Positions 1 to 9,318 of a stretch of DNA of 64,000 nucleotides are shown one piece after another (the first letter of the stretch is position 1; every line of letters starts with the position of its first letter). This stretch comes from Morganella sibonii. Its GTDB lineage: Bacteria > Pseudomonadota > Gammaproteobacteria > Enterobacterales > Enterobacteriaceae. The notes beneath the pieces are model-generated. The model saw nothing but the letters and a program-made list of their open reading frames with translations. It was not told the origin of the DNA and searched no databases. The translations under genes and the position numbers were made by a program. The stretch lies in the NCBI RefSeq assembly GCF_040560245.1, contig NZ_JAKMWP010000002.1. One strand, written 5' to 3'.

Positions 1-1872
1 AATGTGATCAATTTGTGCAGGCGTAATACTATGTATACCACACAGTAATGTGAGTAAATACAGCTTGCTGATTTGCTCAAGGTTATTAATAATTTTAGTT
101 TCAGATGTGACATTTTTATGTAGAGGGCCATTTAAAGAAAGCAAATCACTACGGGTTATCTGAAATGCCCTGAGCAGATACGGTATCCGGTAATCCGTAT
201 TATCAGCAGTTAGATCCAGCGTTGTTCCGTCCAGCGGATAAACCTGATTATCCAGCGGCGGATTATTAAATAACCGGTCAAACTGGCTGAGTTGTCCGTC
301 ATAGCTGACGGTACTGATATCGGCACCACTCAGAACTAAGGCTTTATCCATGCTGATAGTGTAGCGTTTACAGTAGAGCAGGGCTTCACAGAAACGGTGC
401 AGTACGGTTGCGTCTAAAGAACTGCCCAGGCGGGTCAGTGCACGTTGTGTTTCCAGTGGTGTTATACCGGTGGCTTTGGCAAGGCGCAGGAGTTTATTGA
501 CAGTCAGGATAAACGCGGGAGAAGTATCAGAAGATTCATATTGGTACGTTCTCTCTATTGGTATACTACTAGCAAATGCGATAATATAGAAATGATTATC
601 AGATAGTTCGGGGTTATAGGTGAAAGATTGTTCATAGTGAATATGGGCCTGATAGTAATGATTATTCTTGTTTATCCAGAGCATGTCCTCATACTCGACA
701 TCCCAGTCAGGCGCCACTAAGATAGTCATTGAACCCTTATCGTTCAATACTCTTTTATCATTGATCATAAAAGAAACCAGGAAATGGTTGTTGCCTTGTG
801 GCAATATATTAAAATATTGAATATGTTCCTTTGAAAAATCTTCATTATCTGTTATCAACGTTATGGTTAATTTTTCATCTTTTATTTTTCCATTTGGCTG
901 AATATAAGTATTGATGGTGCTCTGGCCAGTCTGTGACTGTTTGTGAGGCATGTATTTTTGGGCTGACATTTTTTCTGCTATTACCGCTTCCAGCATTTCC
1001 TGAATCTCATCCCTCGGCAGCCCGTAATAATTGGCCAGAGCATTCAAATCCATCAGGCTGTCAGTATTAACGGCAGGGAAGTTCTTCTTCAGCAGCGCGT
1101 CTGTTTCCGCTTCACTTAATCCTTCCGTTTTTTCCGTCAGAATGGCGTATAGTTCCGGTGATATACCGGCATATAATGCCATCTGTGCGGCGGATTCTGT
1201 GCCTTTACTGAGTACATGGTCCGGCAGAACAAAATCCTGCTGCGCCAGGGCTTCCCGTATCTCTCCAAACGGCGCGTGATACGGCGTGACACCACTGTTG
1301 CGGGAGGTAGCCAGGGGTTCATAGTACCAGTATTTGGATGTTATATTCGCCTGCGCCATCAGCGCCGTTTCCAACTGCTCATTCGACAGCGCCAGGGTGG
1401 AGATTTCATCATCCAGATTGCTCTGTGACAGCGCCAGTGTTGCCAGGTCCGGGCGGCGTTTGTCGAGGTTACGGGGAGTGTCTTTCTGATGCAGACCGCG
1501 GGCTTCACGGTACAGTTCTGTCAGATAACCGGCCGGGGAAAACATGGAAGAGACAGCACCCGGGGCGGCAAACTCATCGGCGCGCGGCACAATAATATCA
1601 TCATAGCCATAAGGGGTTGCACCGTGATAACGGGCCCGGCCCATCTCTTTACGCAGCAGCGGATTGGCACGGGTCAGCGCCCGGGCGGTATAGAGAATGT
1701 TGTTTTGTTTTTCTTTTTGCGCTGCACGGTACAGCAGATGAGCGTCATCCCGGGAAAAATGCCCCAAATTACGGATTTCAGCAAGGGAAAGCGGCATAAG
1801 ATCGGACAGAGTGAAAAGCTGATCGGTACGTCCCTGATTCAGTTTTTCAAGGACTCTGGTTATTTTTTCCAT
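1..1872 (-). CDS. Tc toxin A subunit (TcdA/TcaAB-type), N-terminal part; truncated by window edge
   Basis: The frame is open for 624 codons from ATG at 1872 to base 1 and continues off the window. The translation carries the hallmark N-terminal segment of insecticidal Tc toxin A subunits: APGAVSSMFSPAGYLTELYR near residue 85, RRPDLATLALSQ near residue 120, and later VTPYHAPF and QLSQFDRLFN. TcA subunits form the large pentameric pore that binds host cells and injects the BC cocoon. A GAGGT ribosome-binding site lies about 8 bases before the ATG. What is visible is only the start of the alpha-helical shell; these proteins are often 1000-2500 residues, so the receptor-binding, linker and channel parts lie outside. 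Partner B and C genes are not in view. The family is clear; whether the gene is intact is unknown. Confidence 0.9.
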   Translation of the reverse strand, partial: MEKITRVLEKLNQGRTDQLFTLSDLMPLSLAEIRNLGHFSRDDAHLLYRAAQKEKQNNILYTARALTRANPLLRKEMGRARYHGATPYGYDDIIVPRADEFAAPGAVSSMFSPAGYLTELYREARGLHQKDTPRNLDKRRPDLATLALSQSNLDDEISTLALSNEQLETALMAQANITSKYWYYEPLATSRNSGVTPYHAPFGEIREALAQQDFVLPDHVLSKGTESAAQMALYAGISPELYAILTEKTEGLSEAETDALLKKNFPAVNTDSLMDLNALANYYGLPRDEIQEMLEAVIAEKMSAQKYMPHKQSQTGQSTINTYIQPNGKIKDEKLTITLITDNEDFSKEHIQYFNILPQGNNHFLVSFMINDKRVLNDKGSMTILVAPDWDVEYEDMLWINKNNHYYQAHIHYEQSFTYNPELSDNHFYIIAFASSIPIERTYQYESSDTSPAFILTVNKLLRLAKATGITPLETQRALTRLGSSLDATVLHRFCEALLYCKRYTISMDKALVLSGADISTVSYDGQLSQFDRLFNNPPLDNQVYPLDGTTLDLTADNTDYRIPYLLRAFQITRSDLLSLNGPLHKNVTSETKIINNLEQISKLYLLTLLCGIHSITPAQIDHI

Positions 1873-2395
1873 TAATGATTACCTCATAAATGTTAAATTA
1901 TCTAATGTAAGTGATTTACCTGGTAAAATATTTCAGACGTTTACCATATGGATTTATTTTTCCTGAATTGCATTTTTATCTAAGTGGATATCACTAAGAA
2001 TAATAATTATCGCCAACTATTCTTTAGTCAAATTAACGGATTGTCAGAAGATGCTTATTTTTTGATGATTACGTTAATCATTTGATTATTGGTCATATTT
2101 CGATAGAATTATTTTTTATTTAATCATCATTAAAATTTATAAATATAGATGTATTTATATAACGAAGTGATTGGTTTAACGGATTCAGATGGCAAAGCCC
2201 GGCGCAGAATGACAGACCTGTTATCTGTAAAGACGGGTTTTTTCCCCGCAAAATGAACGTTTCTTTGAGTTGAGTGTCTGTAGCATGTAGAATGCTGGCA
2301 ATAAGTCTGTTAACCAGCAATATAGAGTGTTGGCTTTGAGTCCTTACAGGTGTCCAAAGCTAGTTTTATAGGGCATTGCAAAGAAGAATTTTATC
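1873..2395. other. AT-rich intergenic region between the Tc toxin gene and lepA
   Basis: This stretch of about 520 bases separates two divergent genes and must hold both promoters. It is rich in A/T runs from 1930 to 2170. No convincing coding sequence is seen: an open frame on the minus strand (2120-2320) has no recognisable product or ribosome-binding site. No tRNA-like or strong terminator structure was found. Confidence 0.5.
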
Positions 2396-4195
2396 TTGAA
2401 AATCAACCATATCCGAAATTTTTCCATTATTGCTCATATCGATCATGGCAAATCGACCTTATCTGATCGCATTATTCAGATTTGCGGCGGCTTATCCGAC
2501 CGCGAAATGGCCGCACAGGTTCTGGACTCAATGGATCTGGAACGCGAACGCGGCATTACCATCAAAGCACAGAGCGTAACGCTGGATTACACCGCGCAGA
2601 ATGGTGAAACGTACCAGCTCAATTTCATCGATACCCCGGGCCACGTTGACTTCTCTTATGAGGTTTCCCGCTCACTGGCGGCGTGTGAAGGCGCGTTGCT
2701 GGTGGTTGATGCCGGTCAGGGCGTGGAAGCGCAGACACTGGCGAACTGCTATACGGCGATGGAAATGAACCTGGAAGTTGTTCCGGTTCTCAACAAAATT
2801 GACCTGCCTGCTGCCGACCCGGAACGGGTGGCGGAAGAGATTGAAGATATCGTCGGCATTGAAGCAGCCGATGCGGTGCGCTGCTCGGCGAAAACCGGTG
2901 TTGGCGTCAACGATGTGATCGAACGCCTGGTACGCGATATTCCGCCGCCGGAAGGTGATCCTGATGCACCGTTACAGGCACTGATTATTGACTCCTGGTT
3001 TGATAACTATTTAGGCGTTGTGTCTCTGATCCGGATTAAAAACGGCACACTGCGCAAAGGCGATAAAATCAAAGTGATGAGCACCGGCCAGGTGTATAAC
3101 GCTGACCGTCTGGGGATCTTCACACCGAAACAGGTGGATAAAGATGTCCTCAGATGCGGTGAAGCCGGCTGGGTAGTCTGTGCCATTAAAGATATTCTCG
3201 GAGCGCCGGTCGGGGACACCCTGACAGGGGCCCGTCAGCCTGCCGAAAAAGCATTACCGGGCTTTAAAAAAGTGAAGCCGCAGGTGTATGCGGGTCTGTT
3301 CCCGGTCAGTTCTGACGACTATGAAGCGTTCCGCGATGCGCTGGGTAAACTGAGCCTCAACGATGCCTCATTATTCTACGAACCGGAAAGTTCCACTGCG
3401 CTGGGCTTCGGTTTCCGCTGCGGCTTCCTCGGTCTTCTGCATATGGAGATTATCCAGGAGCGTCTGGAGCGTGAATATGATCTCGATCTGATCACCACCG
3501 CGCCGACGGTTGTCTATGAAGTGGAAACCACCGGCGGCGAAATCGTGTATGTCGACAGTCCGTCCAAGCTGCCGCCGCTCAACAATATTGAAGAGCTGCG
3601 TGAGCCGATTGCGGAATGTCATATGCTGCTGCCGCAGCAGTATCTCGGTAACGTGATTACACTGTGTATTGAGAAACGCGGTGTGCAGACCAACATGGTC
3701 TATCACGGTAATCAGGTTGCGCTGACCTATGAAATTCCGATGGCGGAAGTGGTGCTCGATTTCTTCGACCGCCTGAAGTCCACCTCACGCGGTTATGCAT
3801 CACTGGATTACAACTTTAAACGTTTCCAGGCTTCTGACATGGTGCGTGTTGATATCCTTATCAACAGCGAGCGGGTTGACGCACTGGCACTGATTACACA
3901 CCGTGATAATTCCATGTACCGCGGACGTGAACTGGTGGAGAAGATGAAAGAGCTGATCCCGCGTCAGCAGTTTGATATCGCGATCCAGGCTGCCATCGGT
4001 ATGCATATTATTGCGCGTTCAACAGTGAAACAGCTGCGTAAAAACGTCCTGGCGAAATGCTACGGCGGTGACGTCAGCCGTAAGAAAAAGCTGTTGCAGA
4101 AACAGAAAGACGGTAAGAAACGCATGAAGCAGGTTGGTAACGTTGAGTTACCGCAGGAAGCGTTTTTAGCCATTCTCCATGTCGGCAAAGATTAA
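2396..4195 (+). CDS. lepA: Elongation factor 4 (LepA/EF4), ribosome-associated GTPase
   Basis: LepA is a translational GTPase that acts on stressed or stalled ribosomes and contributes to 30S biogenesis. The 599-residue product matches the family length and shows the G1 motif AHIDHGKST (13-21), DTPGH (79-83) and NKID (133-136), followed by EF-G-like domains and the LepA-specific C-terminal domain ending in a basic RKKKLLQKQKDGKKR stretch. The start is a TTG at 2396, with AAGAAG about 9 bases upstream; no ATG lies in a better position, and the residues just after it line up with the usual N-terminus. lepB follows after 27 bases, as in other Enterobacterales, so the two are probably co-transcribed. 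Confidence 0.98.
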   Translation: MKINHIRNFSIIAHIDHGKSTLSDRIIQICGGLSDREMAAQVLDSMDLERERGITIKAQSVTLDYTAQNGETYQLNFIDTPGHVDFSYEVSRSLAACEGALLVVDAGQGVEAQTLANCYTAMEMNLEVVPVLNKIDLPAADPERVAEEIEDIVGIEAADAVRCSAKTGVGVNDVIERLVRDIPPPEGDPDAPLQALIIDSWFDNYLGVVSLIRIKNGTLRKGDKIKVMSTGQVYNADRLGIFTPKQVDKDVLRCGEAGWVVCAIKDILGAPVGDTLTGARQPAEKALPGFKKVKPQVYAGLFPVSSDDYEAFRDALGKLSLNDASLFYEPESSTALGFGFRCGFLGLLHMEIIQERLEREYDLDLITTAPTVVYEVETTGGEIVYVDSPSKLPPLNNIEELREPIAECHMLLPQQYLGNVITLCIEKRGVQTNMVYHGNQVALTYEIPMAEVVLDFFDRLKSTSRGYASLDYNFKRFQASDMVRVDILINSERVDALALITHRDNSMYRGRELVEKMKELIPRQQFDIAIQAAIGMHIIARSTVKQLRKNVLAKCYGGDVSRKKKLLQKQKDGKKRMKQVGNVELPQEAFLAILHVGKD

Positions 4196-4222
4196 ACATT
4201 CAGCAGGTTGTAAGGAGACATA

Positions 4223-5215
4223 ATGGCGAACACCTTTGCGCTGATCCTGACCCTGGCAACATTGGTTACCGGGATCATCTGGGCGGTGAATAAATTTAAA
4301 ATTCAGCCGGCCCGTAAGAAAAAACTGGCGCGCATGGCAGAGCTGACCGAAGGAACCATGGATCAGGCTCATCTGGCTGAAACTGTGGCCAAACCGGGCT
4401 GGGTGGAAGGTACTGCATCCCTGTTCCCGGTACTGGCGATTGTTCTGATTGTGCGCTCATTTATCTATGAGCCGTTCCAGATCCCGTCCGGCTCCATGAT
4501 GCCGACGCTGTTAATCGGCGATTTTATGCTGGTGGAGAAATACGCTTACGGGTTAAAAGACCCGATCACGCAGACCACTCTGATTAAAACCGGGGAACCG
4601 AAGCGCGGGGATATAGCGGTATTTAAATATCCGGATGATCCGCGTGTCGATTATGTCAAACGCGTGATTGGTCTGCCGGGTGATAAAGTGGTGTATGACC
4701 CGTATGCCAAAGAATTACAGGTCTATCCGGGCTGTACCAAAGACCAGAGCAGTTGTGAAACCCTGCCGGTCACCTATGGTCAGGAATATGAAAGCGAGTG
4801 GGCTATCCGCTGGGAGAAATCACCGCTGGGCGGCTCCTTTATGAGCGGCGGCGCACATCAGTTCCCGATCGAGGATGATATGGAAGTCGGTTACCGCCGT
4901 CAGGCGGAACGGATTGAAAATCTGGGACCGGTTGCACACCATATTCTGACCGTACCGGAAATCACACCGGACAGCATCAGAGGGCAGCGTCTGTTCCGTC
5001 AGCCGGGGTTACCGGAGTACACCTGGATAGTGCCGGAAGGGCATTACTTTATGATGGGTGATAACCGTGATAACAGTTCAGACAGCCGTGTCTGGGGTTT
5101 TGTGCCTGAACAAAACCTGGTCGGTCGTGCCAGCTTTATCTGGTTAAGCCTTGAAAAACAGGAAGGTGAATGGCCTACCGGTCTGCGCCTGAGCCGTTTC
5201 GGACGGATAGAATAG
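4223..5215 (+). CDS. lepB: Signal peptidase I
   Basis: This inner-membrane serine-lysine protease removes signal peptides from Sec and Tat substrates on the periplasmic side. The 330-residue protein has two N-terminal membrane segments (about 3-22 and 66-82), the catalytic serine in PSGSMMPT (Ser91) and the general-base lysine in DYVKRVIGLPGD (Lys146), plus the C-terminal GDNRDNSSDSR box. Positions agree with the E. coli enzyme. A TAAGGAG ribosome-binding site precedes the ATG. It lies between lepA and rnc, the conserved arrangement. In this window its likely clients include the fimbrial pilins and chaperones and TagO. Confidence 0.98.
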   Translation: MANTFALILTLATLVTGIIWAVNKFKIQPARKKKLARMAELTEGTMDQAHLAETVAKPGWVEGTASLFPVLAIVLIVRSFIYEPFQIPSGSMMPTLLIGDFMLVEKYAYGLKDPITQTTLIKTGEPKRGDIAVFKYPDDPRVDYVKRVIGLPGDKVVYDPYAKELQVYPGCTKDQSSCETLPVTYGQEYESEWAIRWEKSPLGGSFMSGGAHQFPIEDDMEVGYRRQAERIENLGPVAHHILTVPEITPDSIRGQRLFRQPGLPEYTWIVPEGHYFMMGDNRDNSSDSRVWGFVPEQNLVGRASFIWLSLEKQEGEWPTGLRLSRFGRIE

Positions 5216-5279
5216 AAAAAACAGAATTTGCTGAGCATTACATGTAATCACAGTGTAGAATATGCCCGGCAAAATGATT

Positions 5280-5361
5280 GGCTCCCCGGTTGCGGGGAGC
5301 CAGTGCAAACGCAACAGTTTTGTATCGCGGTTTTTCGCGGCTACAGGTCTGTTGCGTGTGC
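5280..5361 (+). promoter_or_regulatory. Structured rnc leader, candidate RNase III autoregulatory site
   Basis: The lepB-rnc gap contains a GC-rich hairpin with perfect 8-bp arms (5280-5287 and 5294-5301) and then a long stem formed by 5305-5317 and 5349-5361 (12 of 13 pairs), with inner helices around 5321-5345. E. coli RNase III cleaves its own mRNA leader in such duplexes, destabilising the message. The structures are seen here; the regulatory role is inferred by analogy. Confidence 0.6.
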
Positions 5362-5392
5362 GTTTTATAAACATCCTAATTTTTGGTCGCAC

Positions 5393-6073
5393 ATGAACCC
5401 GATAGTGATAAACCAGCTGCAGCGAAAACTCGGCTATACTTTTACCCGTCAGGACTTATTAATGCAGGCACTCACTCACCGCAGTGCCAGCAGCAAACAT
5501 AATGAACGCCTGGAGTTTCTCGGCGATTCTATTTTAAGTTTTGTTATTGCCAATGATTTATATCACCGCTTTCCGAAAGTGGATGAAGGGGATATGAGCC
5601 GGATGCGCGCCACGCTGGTGCGCGGAAATACACTGGCGGAACTGGCCCGCGAATTTAACCTCGGCGAATGTCTGCGCCTGGGGCCGGGGGAACTGAAAAG
5701 CGGCGGCAGCCGTCGTGAATCGATCCTTGCGGACACCGTCGAAGCCCTGATTGGCGGGATTTTTCTCGACAGTGATATTCAGACAATTGAGCGGATTATC
5801 CTCAGCTGGTACGAATCCAGACTGAACGAGATCTCGCCCGGGGATAAACAAAAAGACCCGAAAACCCGGTTACAGGAATACCTTCAGGGGCGGCATCTGC
5901 CTCTGCCGAACTACCTGGTTGTTCAGGTAAAAGGTGAAGCTCACGATCAGGAGTTCACCATTCACTGCCAAATCAGCGGTGTTGAACAGCCGGTAAAAGG
6001 AACCGGTTCCAGCCGCCGGAAAGCCGAACAGGCCGCGGCGGAACAAGCATTAATTTTGTTGGAGCTTGAATGA
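5393..6073 (+). CDS. rnc: Ribonuclease III
   Basis: RNase III cuts double-stranded RNA in rRNA precursors and many mRNAs. The start is placed at ATG 5393 rather than the upstream in-frame start at 5228, because this gives 226 residues, the E. coli length, and leaves the structured leader untranslated. The catalytic signature NERLEFLGDS occupies 37-46, giving metal ligands Glu38, Glu41 and Asp45, with Asp114 and Glu117 in ADTVEAL. The C-terminal 70 residues form a dsRNA-binding domain ending in GTGSSRRKAEQAAAEQAL. It overlaps era by 4 bases (ATGA), so the two are translationally coupled. Confidence 0.97.
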   Translation: MNPIVINQLQRKLGYTFTRQDLLMQALTHRSASSKHNERLEFLGDSILSFVIANDLYHRFPKVDEGDMSRMRATLVRGNTLAELAREFNLGECLRLGPGELKSGGSRRESILADTVEALIGGIFLDSDIQTIERIILSWYESRLNEISPGDKQKDPKTRLQEYLQGRHLPLPNYLVVQVKGEAHDQEFTIHCQISGVEQPVKGTGSSRRKAEQAAAEQALILLELE

Positions 6074-6978
6074 GCGAAGAAAACACCTATTGCGGCTTTG
6101 TCGCGATAGTCGGACGTCCCAATGTGGGCAAATCCACCTTACTGAACCAGTTACTGGGGCAGAAAGTTTCTATTACCTCGCGGAAACCGCAGACCACGCG
6201 GCACCGCATTATGGGGATCGATACACAGGATAATTACCAGATTATTTATGTGGATACCCCGGGGCTGCATATTGAGGAAAAACGGGCAATCAACCGCCTG
6301 ATGAACCGTGCGGCCAGCAGCTCCATCGGTGACGTAGAGCTGGTGATTTTTATGGTTGAAGGCACTAACTGGACGCCGGATGATGAGATGGTACTGAATA
6401 AAGTCCGCTCGCTGCGCTGCCCGGTTCTGCTTGCTATCAACAAAGTGGATAACGTGGAAGATAAAACCAAACTGCTGCCGCATATTGCGTTCCTCAGTCA
6501 GCAGATGGATTTCCTCGACGTGGTGCCACTGAGTGCCGAGAAGAAAATGAACGTCGATACCATTGCGAAAATCGTGCGTCAGCACATTCCGCAGGCGCCG
6601 TTCCATTTCCCGGAAGATTATATTACTGACCGTTCACAGCGCTTTATGGCCTCTGAAATCATCCGTGAAAAACTGATGCGTTTCCTCGGCGATGAACTGC
6701 CGTACTCGGTAACAGTGGAAATCGAACAGTTTGTTGTGCAGGACAACGGCGTATTTCAGATCAACGGTCTGATCCTTGTTGAACGCGAAGGCCAGAAAAA
6801 AATGGTTATCGGCAACAAAGGCAGCCGTATCAAAACTATCGGGACGGAATCCCGTATTGATATGGAACGCCTGTTTGATGCCCGCGTTCACCTCGAACTG
6901 TGGGTGAAAGTCAAAGCCGGCTGGGCAGATGATGAACGTGCACTGCGCAGCCTGGGTTATGTTGACGACCTGAAGTAA
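6070..6978 (+). CDS. era: GTPase Era, 30S ribosome assembly factor
   Basis: Era binds the 3' end of 16S rRNA and helps mature the small subunit. The 302 residues contain GRPNVGKST (15-23), DTPGLH (62-67) and NKVD (124-127) in the GTPase domain, and a C-terminal KH RNA-binding domain with VIGNKGSRIKTIG. The length is within one residue of E. coli Era. The start overlaps the rnc stop and recO follows 7 bases after the stop, as in other Enterobacterales. Confidence 0.98.
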   Translation: MSEENTYCGFVAIVGRPNVGKSTLLNQLLGQKVSITSRKPQTTRHRIMGIDTQDNYQIIYVDTPGLHIEEKRAINRLMNRAASSSIGDVELVIFMVEGTNWTPDDEMVLNKVRSLRCPVLLAINKVDNVEDKTKLLPHIAFLSQQMDFLDVVPLSAEKKMNVDTIAKIVRQHIPQAPFHFPEDYITDRSQRFMASEIIREKLMRFLGDELPYSVTVEIEQFVVQDNGVFQINGLILVEREGQKKMVIGNKGSRIKTIGTESRIDMERLFDARVHLELWVKVKAGWADDERALRSLGYVDDLK

Positions 6979-6985
6979 CACACCG

Positions 6986-7744
6986 ATGGACGGCTGGCAG
7001 CGCGCATTTGTACTCCATAGTCGCCCTTACAGTGAAACCAGCCTGATGCTGGATGTGTTCACTGAACAGGAAGGGCGGCAGCGCCTGCTGGCGAAAGGGG
7101 CACGCCGCCGCCGTTCCGGTCTTAAAGGGGCATTACAGCCCTTTACACCGCTTCTGATCCGCTGGGGCGGGCGCGGGGAACTGAAAACCCTGCGCGATGC
7201 TGACCCTATCTCCCTCGCATTACCCCTGAGTGGCACTGTTCTTTACAGCGGCCTGTATATCAATGAGTTGCTTTCCCGGGTGCTGGCTAACGGCGTCACG
7301 TATTCCGCGCTGTTTTTTGATTACCTGCGTTGTCTTCAGTATCTTGCGGCCAGTGAAACCACGCCGGAACAGGCGCTGCGTCAGTTTGAACTGGCGCTGC
7401 TGCACCATATCGGTTACGGCGTGGATTTTCTTCACTGCGCGGGCAGCGGCCAGGAAGTCTCTGACACCATGACCTACCGCTACCGTGAGGAAAAAGGCTT
7501 TATCGCCAGCCTGGTGGTGGATAACAGCAGCTTTACCGGCCGTGAACTGAAAGCCCTTGCCGCCCGGGAATTCCCGGATGCGGAAACTTTACGTGCCGCC
7601 AAACGCTTCACCCGTATCGCTTTAAAACCTTATCTCGGCGGAAAGCCATTGAAAAGCCGCGAATTATTTCGTCAATTTGTGCGCCCGCCGTTGGTTTCAA
7701 AAGAAAATAGCCCCGATGGTTCCTCTTCGTCTGAAAAAGGTTAA
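6986..7744 (+). CDS. recO: DNA repair protein RecO
   Basis: RecO works with RecR and RecF to load RecA on SSB-coated single-stranded DNA during gap repair. The 252-residue product begins MDGWQRAFVLHSRPYSETS, typical of the N-terminal OB fold, followed by the helical C-terminal domain. It is slightly longer than the E. coli protein, mostly by a Ser-rich tail. It sits between era and pdxJ in the conserved order; the 36-base gap to pdxJ contains a CGGAGGA ribosome-binding site for the next gene. Confidence 0.95.
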   Translation: MDGWQRAFVLHSRPYSETSLMLDVFTEQEGRQRLLAKGARRRRSGLKGALQPFTPLLIRWGGRGELKTLRDADPISLALPLSGTVLYSGLYINELLSRVLANGVTYSALFFDYLRCLQYLAASETTPEQALRQFELALLHHIGYGVDFLHCAGSGQEVSDTMTYRYREEKGFIASLVVDNSSFTGRELKALAAREFPDAETLRAAKRFTRIALKPYLGGKPLKSRELFRQFVRPPLVSKENSPDGSSSSEKG

Positions 7745-7780
7745 ACTGAATAACAAAAGTTACCCGGAGGATGATAAAAA

Positions 7781-8512
7781 ATGAGTGAAGTTTTATTGGG
7801 TGTAAACATTGACCACATTGCAACTGTCCGTAACGCACGCGGCACTAACTATCCGGACCCGGTTCAGGCGGCATTTGTCGCGGAACAGGCGGGAGCGGAA
7901 GGTATTACCGTGCATCTGCGCGAAGACCGCCGTCATATTACGGATCGCGATGTGGAACTGCTGAGACAAACCATTCAGACCCGTATGAATCTGGAAATGG
8001 CCGTCACCGATGAGATGGTGGATATCGCCTGCCGTATCAAACCGGCGTTTTGTTGCCTGGTTCCGGAAAAACGTCAGGAAGTAACAACAGAAGGCGGGCT
8101 GGATGTCGCCGGTCAGAAAGAAAAAATTGCCCGTGCGGTTAAACGTCTGACAGAAGCCGGTATTAAAGTCTCTCTGTTTATCGATCCTGATCATACCCAG
8201 ATTGATGCGGCGGATGATGTCGGCGCACCGTTTATTGAAATCCATACCGGTGCCTATGCGGATGCGGAAACATCTCAGGAAGAAGATAAAGAATTTGTCC
8301 GTATCAAAGATGCGGTTGCCTATGCAGCAGGCAAAGGCCTGAAAGTGAATGCCGGACACGGCCTGAATTATCATAATGTTCAGCGCGTGGCAGCACTGCC
8401 TGCTATTTATGAGCTGAATATCGGTCACGCTATTATTGGCCGGGCAGTCTTCAGCGGACTGGCTGCAGCCGTCGCGGATATGAAAACCCTGCTGCGGGAA
8501 GCCCGTCGTTAA
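7781..8512 (+). CDS. pdxJ: Pyridoxine 5'-phosphate synthase
   Basis: PdxJ condenses 3-amino-2-oxopropyl phosphate with deoxyxylulose 5-phosphate to make pyridoxine phosphate, the last ring-forming step of DXP-dependent vitamin B6 synthesis. The 243-residue TIM-barrel protein shows LGVNIDHIATVRNARGTNYP at the N-terminus, VHLREDRRHI, and the phosphate-binding NAGHGLNYHN near the C-terminus. The stop TAA shares its last base with the acpS ATG (8512), indicating coupling. Confidence 0.98.
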   Translation: MSEVLLGVNIDHIATVRNARGTNYPDPVQAAFVAEQAGAEGITVHLREDRRHITDRDVELLRQTIQTRMNLEMAVTDEMVDIACRIKPAFCCLVPEKRQEVTTEGGLDVAGQKEKIARAVKRLTEAGIKVSLFIDPDHTQIDAADDVGAPFIEIHTGAYADAETSQEEDKEFVRIKDAVAYAAGKGLKVNAGHGLNYHNVQRVAALPAIYELNIGHAIIGRAVFSGLAAAVADMKTLLREARR

Positions 8513-8898
8513 TGGCTATTGTCGGTATCGGTACGGATATTGTTGAAATAAGTCGTATTGAAGCGGTTATCGGGCGTTCCGGTGACCGCTTTGCAAAACG
8601 GATACTCAGTGAGGCGGAGTGGGATGTTTACCGGCAGCATAAACAGCCGGTACGTTTTCTGGCAAAGCGGTTTGCTGTCAAAGAAGCGGCATCCAAAGCA
8701 CTGGGAACAGGGATACGTCAGGGGCTGGCATTTAATCAGTTTGAAGTCAGTAATGATTCACTCGGAAAACCCAATCTGACCTTCCTCGGCTATGCCGGAG
8801 AGCTGGCTGCCGCCCGTGAAGTCACACACTACCATGTCTCGATTGCCGACGAGCGTCATTACGCTTGTGCCACAGTTATTCTTGAAACAAATACCTGA
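8512..8898 (+). CDS. acpS: Holo-[acyl-carrier-protein] synthase
   Basis: AcpS transfers 4'-phosphopantetheine from CoA to apo-ACP for fatty acid synthesis. The 128 residues show the first metal-binding motif GIGTDIVEISRIE (Asp9) and the second RFAVKEAASKALGTG (Glu58), matching the trimeric Sfp/AcpS family. It is the last gene of the block and is followed within 10 bases by an intrinsic terminator. Confidence 0.97.
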   Translation: MAIVGIGTDIVEISRIEAVIGRSGDRFAKRILSEAEWDVYRQHKQPVRFLAKRFAVKEAASKALGTGIRQGLAFNQFEVSNDSLGKPNLTFLGYAGELAAAREVTHYHVSIADERHYACATVILETNT

Positions 8899-8904
8899 CA
8901 GTTG

Positions 8905-8924
8905 CGCCCGGTTGCGGGCGTTTC
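8905..8924 (+). terminator. Intrinsic terminator after acpS
   Basis: CGCCCG (8905-8910) and CGGGCG (8915-8920) form a tight stem with a four-base loop, followed by TTTCT. It lies between the convergent genes acpS and yfhL and could serve the plus strand. Confidence 0.7.
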
Positions 8925-8931
8925 TGTCTGT

Positions 8932-9192
8932 TCAGATCTTATCTGCGTGATGTATCAGCACAAACTTATCCCACAGCATTTCCTGTGTTTCGGTGTGTTC
9001 AGGGTCGATAATAATGGTGTTGTTAATCGGACAGACCGACTGACAGGTCGGTTTATCGTAATGCCCGACACACTCAGTACATAAATCAGGGTTAATTTCA
9101 TAGATGGAATCCCCCATCGAAATTGCTTCGTTAGGGCATTCGGGTTCGCACATATCACAATTTATGCAACGTGCAGTAATCAGTAACGCCAT
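8932..9192 (-). CDS. yfhL: YfhL-type 2[4Fe-4S] ferredoxin
   Basis: The 86-residue electron-transfer protein carries CINCDMCEPECP and CTECVGHYDKPTCQSVCP, the cysteine pattern of Allochromatium-type 2[4Fe-4S] ferredoxins with a long second-cluster loop. The C-terminus LWDKFVLIHHADKI is typical of YfhL. The start at 9192 (MALLIT) is chosen over an in-frame ATG five codons upstream because it gives the E. coli length. It is convergent with acpS, the same neighbourhood as in E. coli. The physiological partner is not established by the sequence. Confidence 0.95.
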   Translation of the reverse strand: MALLITARCINCDMCEPECPNEAISMGDSIYEINPDLCTECVGHYDKPTCQSVCPINNTIIIDPEHTETQEMLWDKFVLIHHADKI

Positions 9193-9318
9193 AGTCGCTA
9201 TCACCATATAAATTATTTAAAATTCAGTAACTTATATCTTGCACTTATACGTTACTATCTAACCGGTTTCTGTAAATATAACCAGTATTATAACCTTGAT
9301 TTCCCTGTTTCAGGAACA

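Noticed and set aside
2120..2320. 66-codon open frame on the minus strand upstream of lepA
   Set aside because: No ribosome-binding site, no recognisable product, low-complexity hydrophobic and polar mix; lies in the promoter region.
5228..5392. N-terminal extension of RNase III by 55 residues
   Set aside because: It would translate through the leader hairpins, and the start at 5393 gives the standard 226 residues with catalytic residues at the expected numbers.
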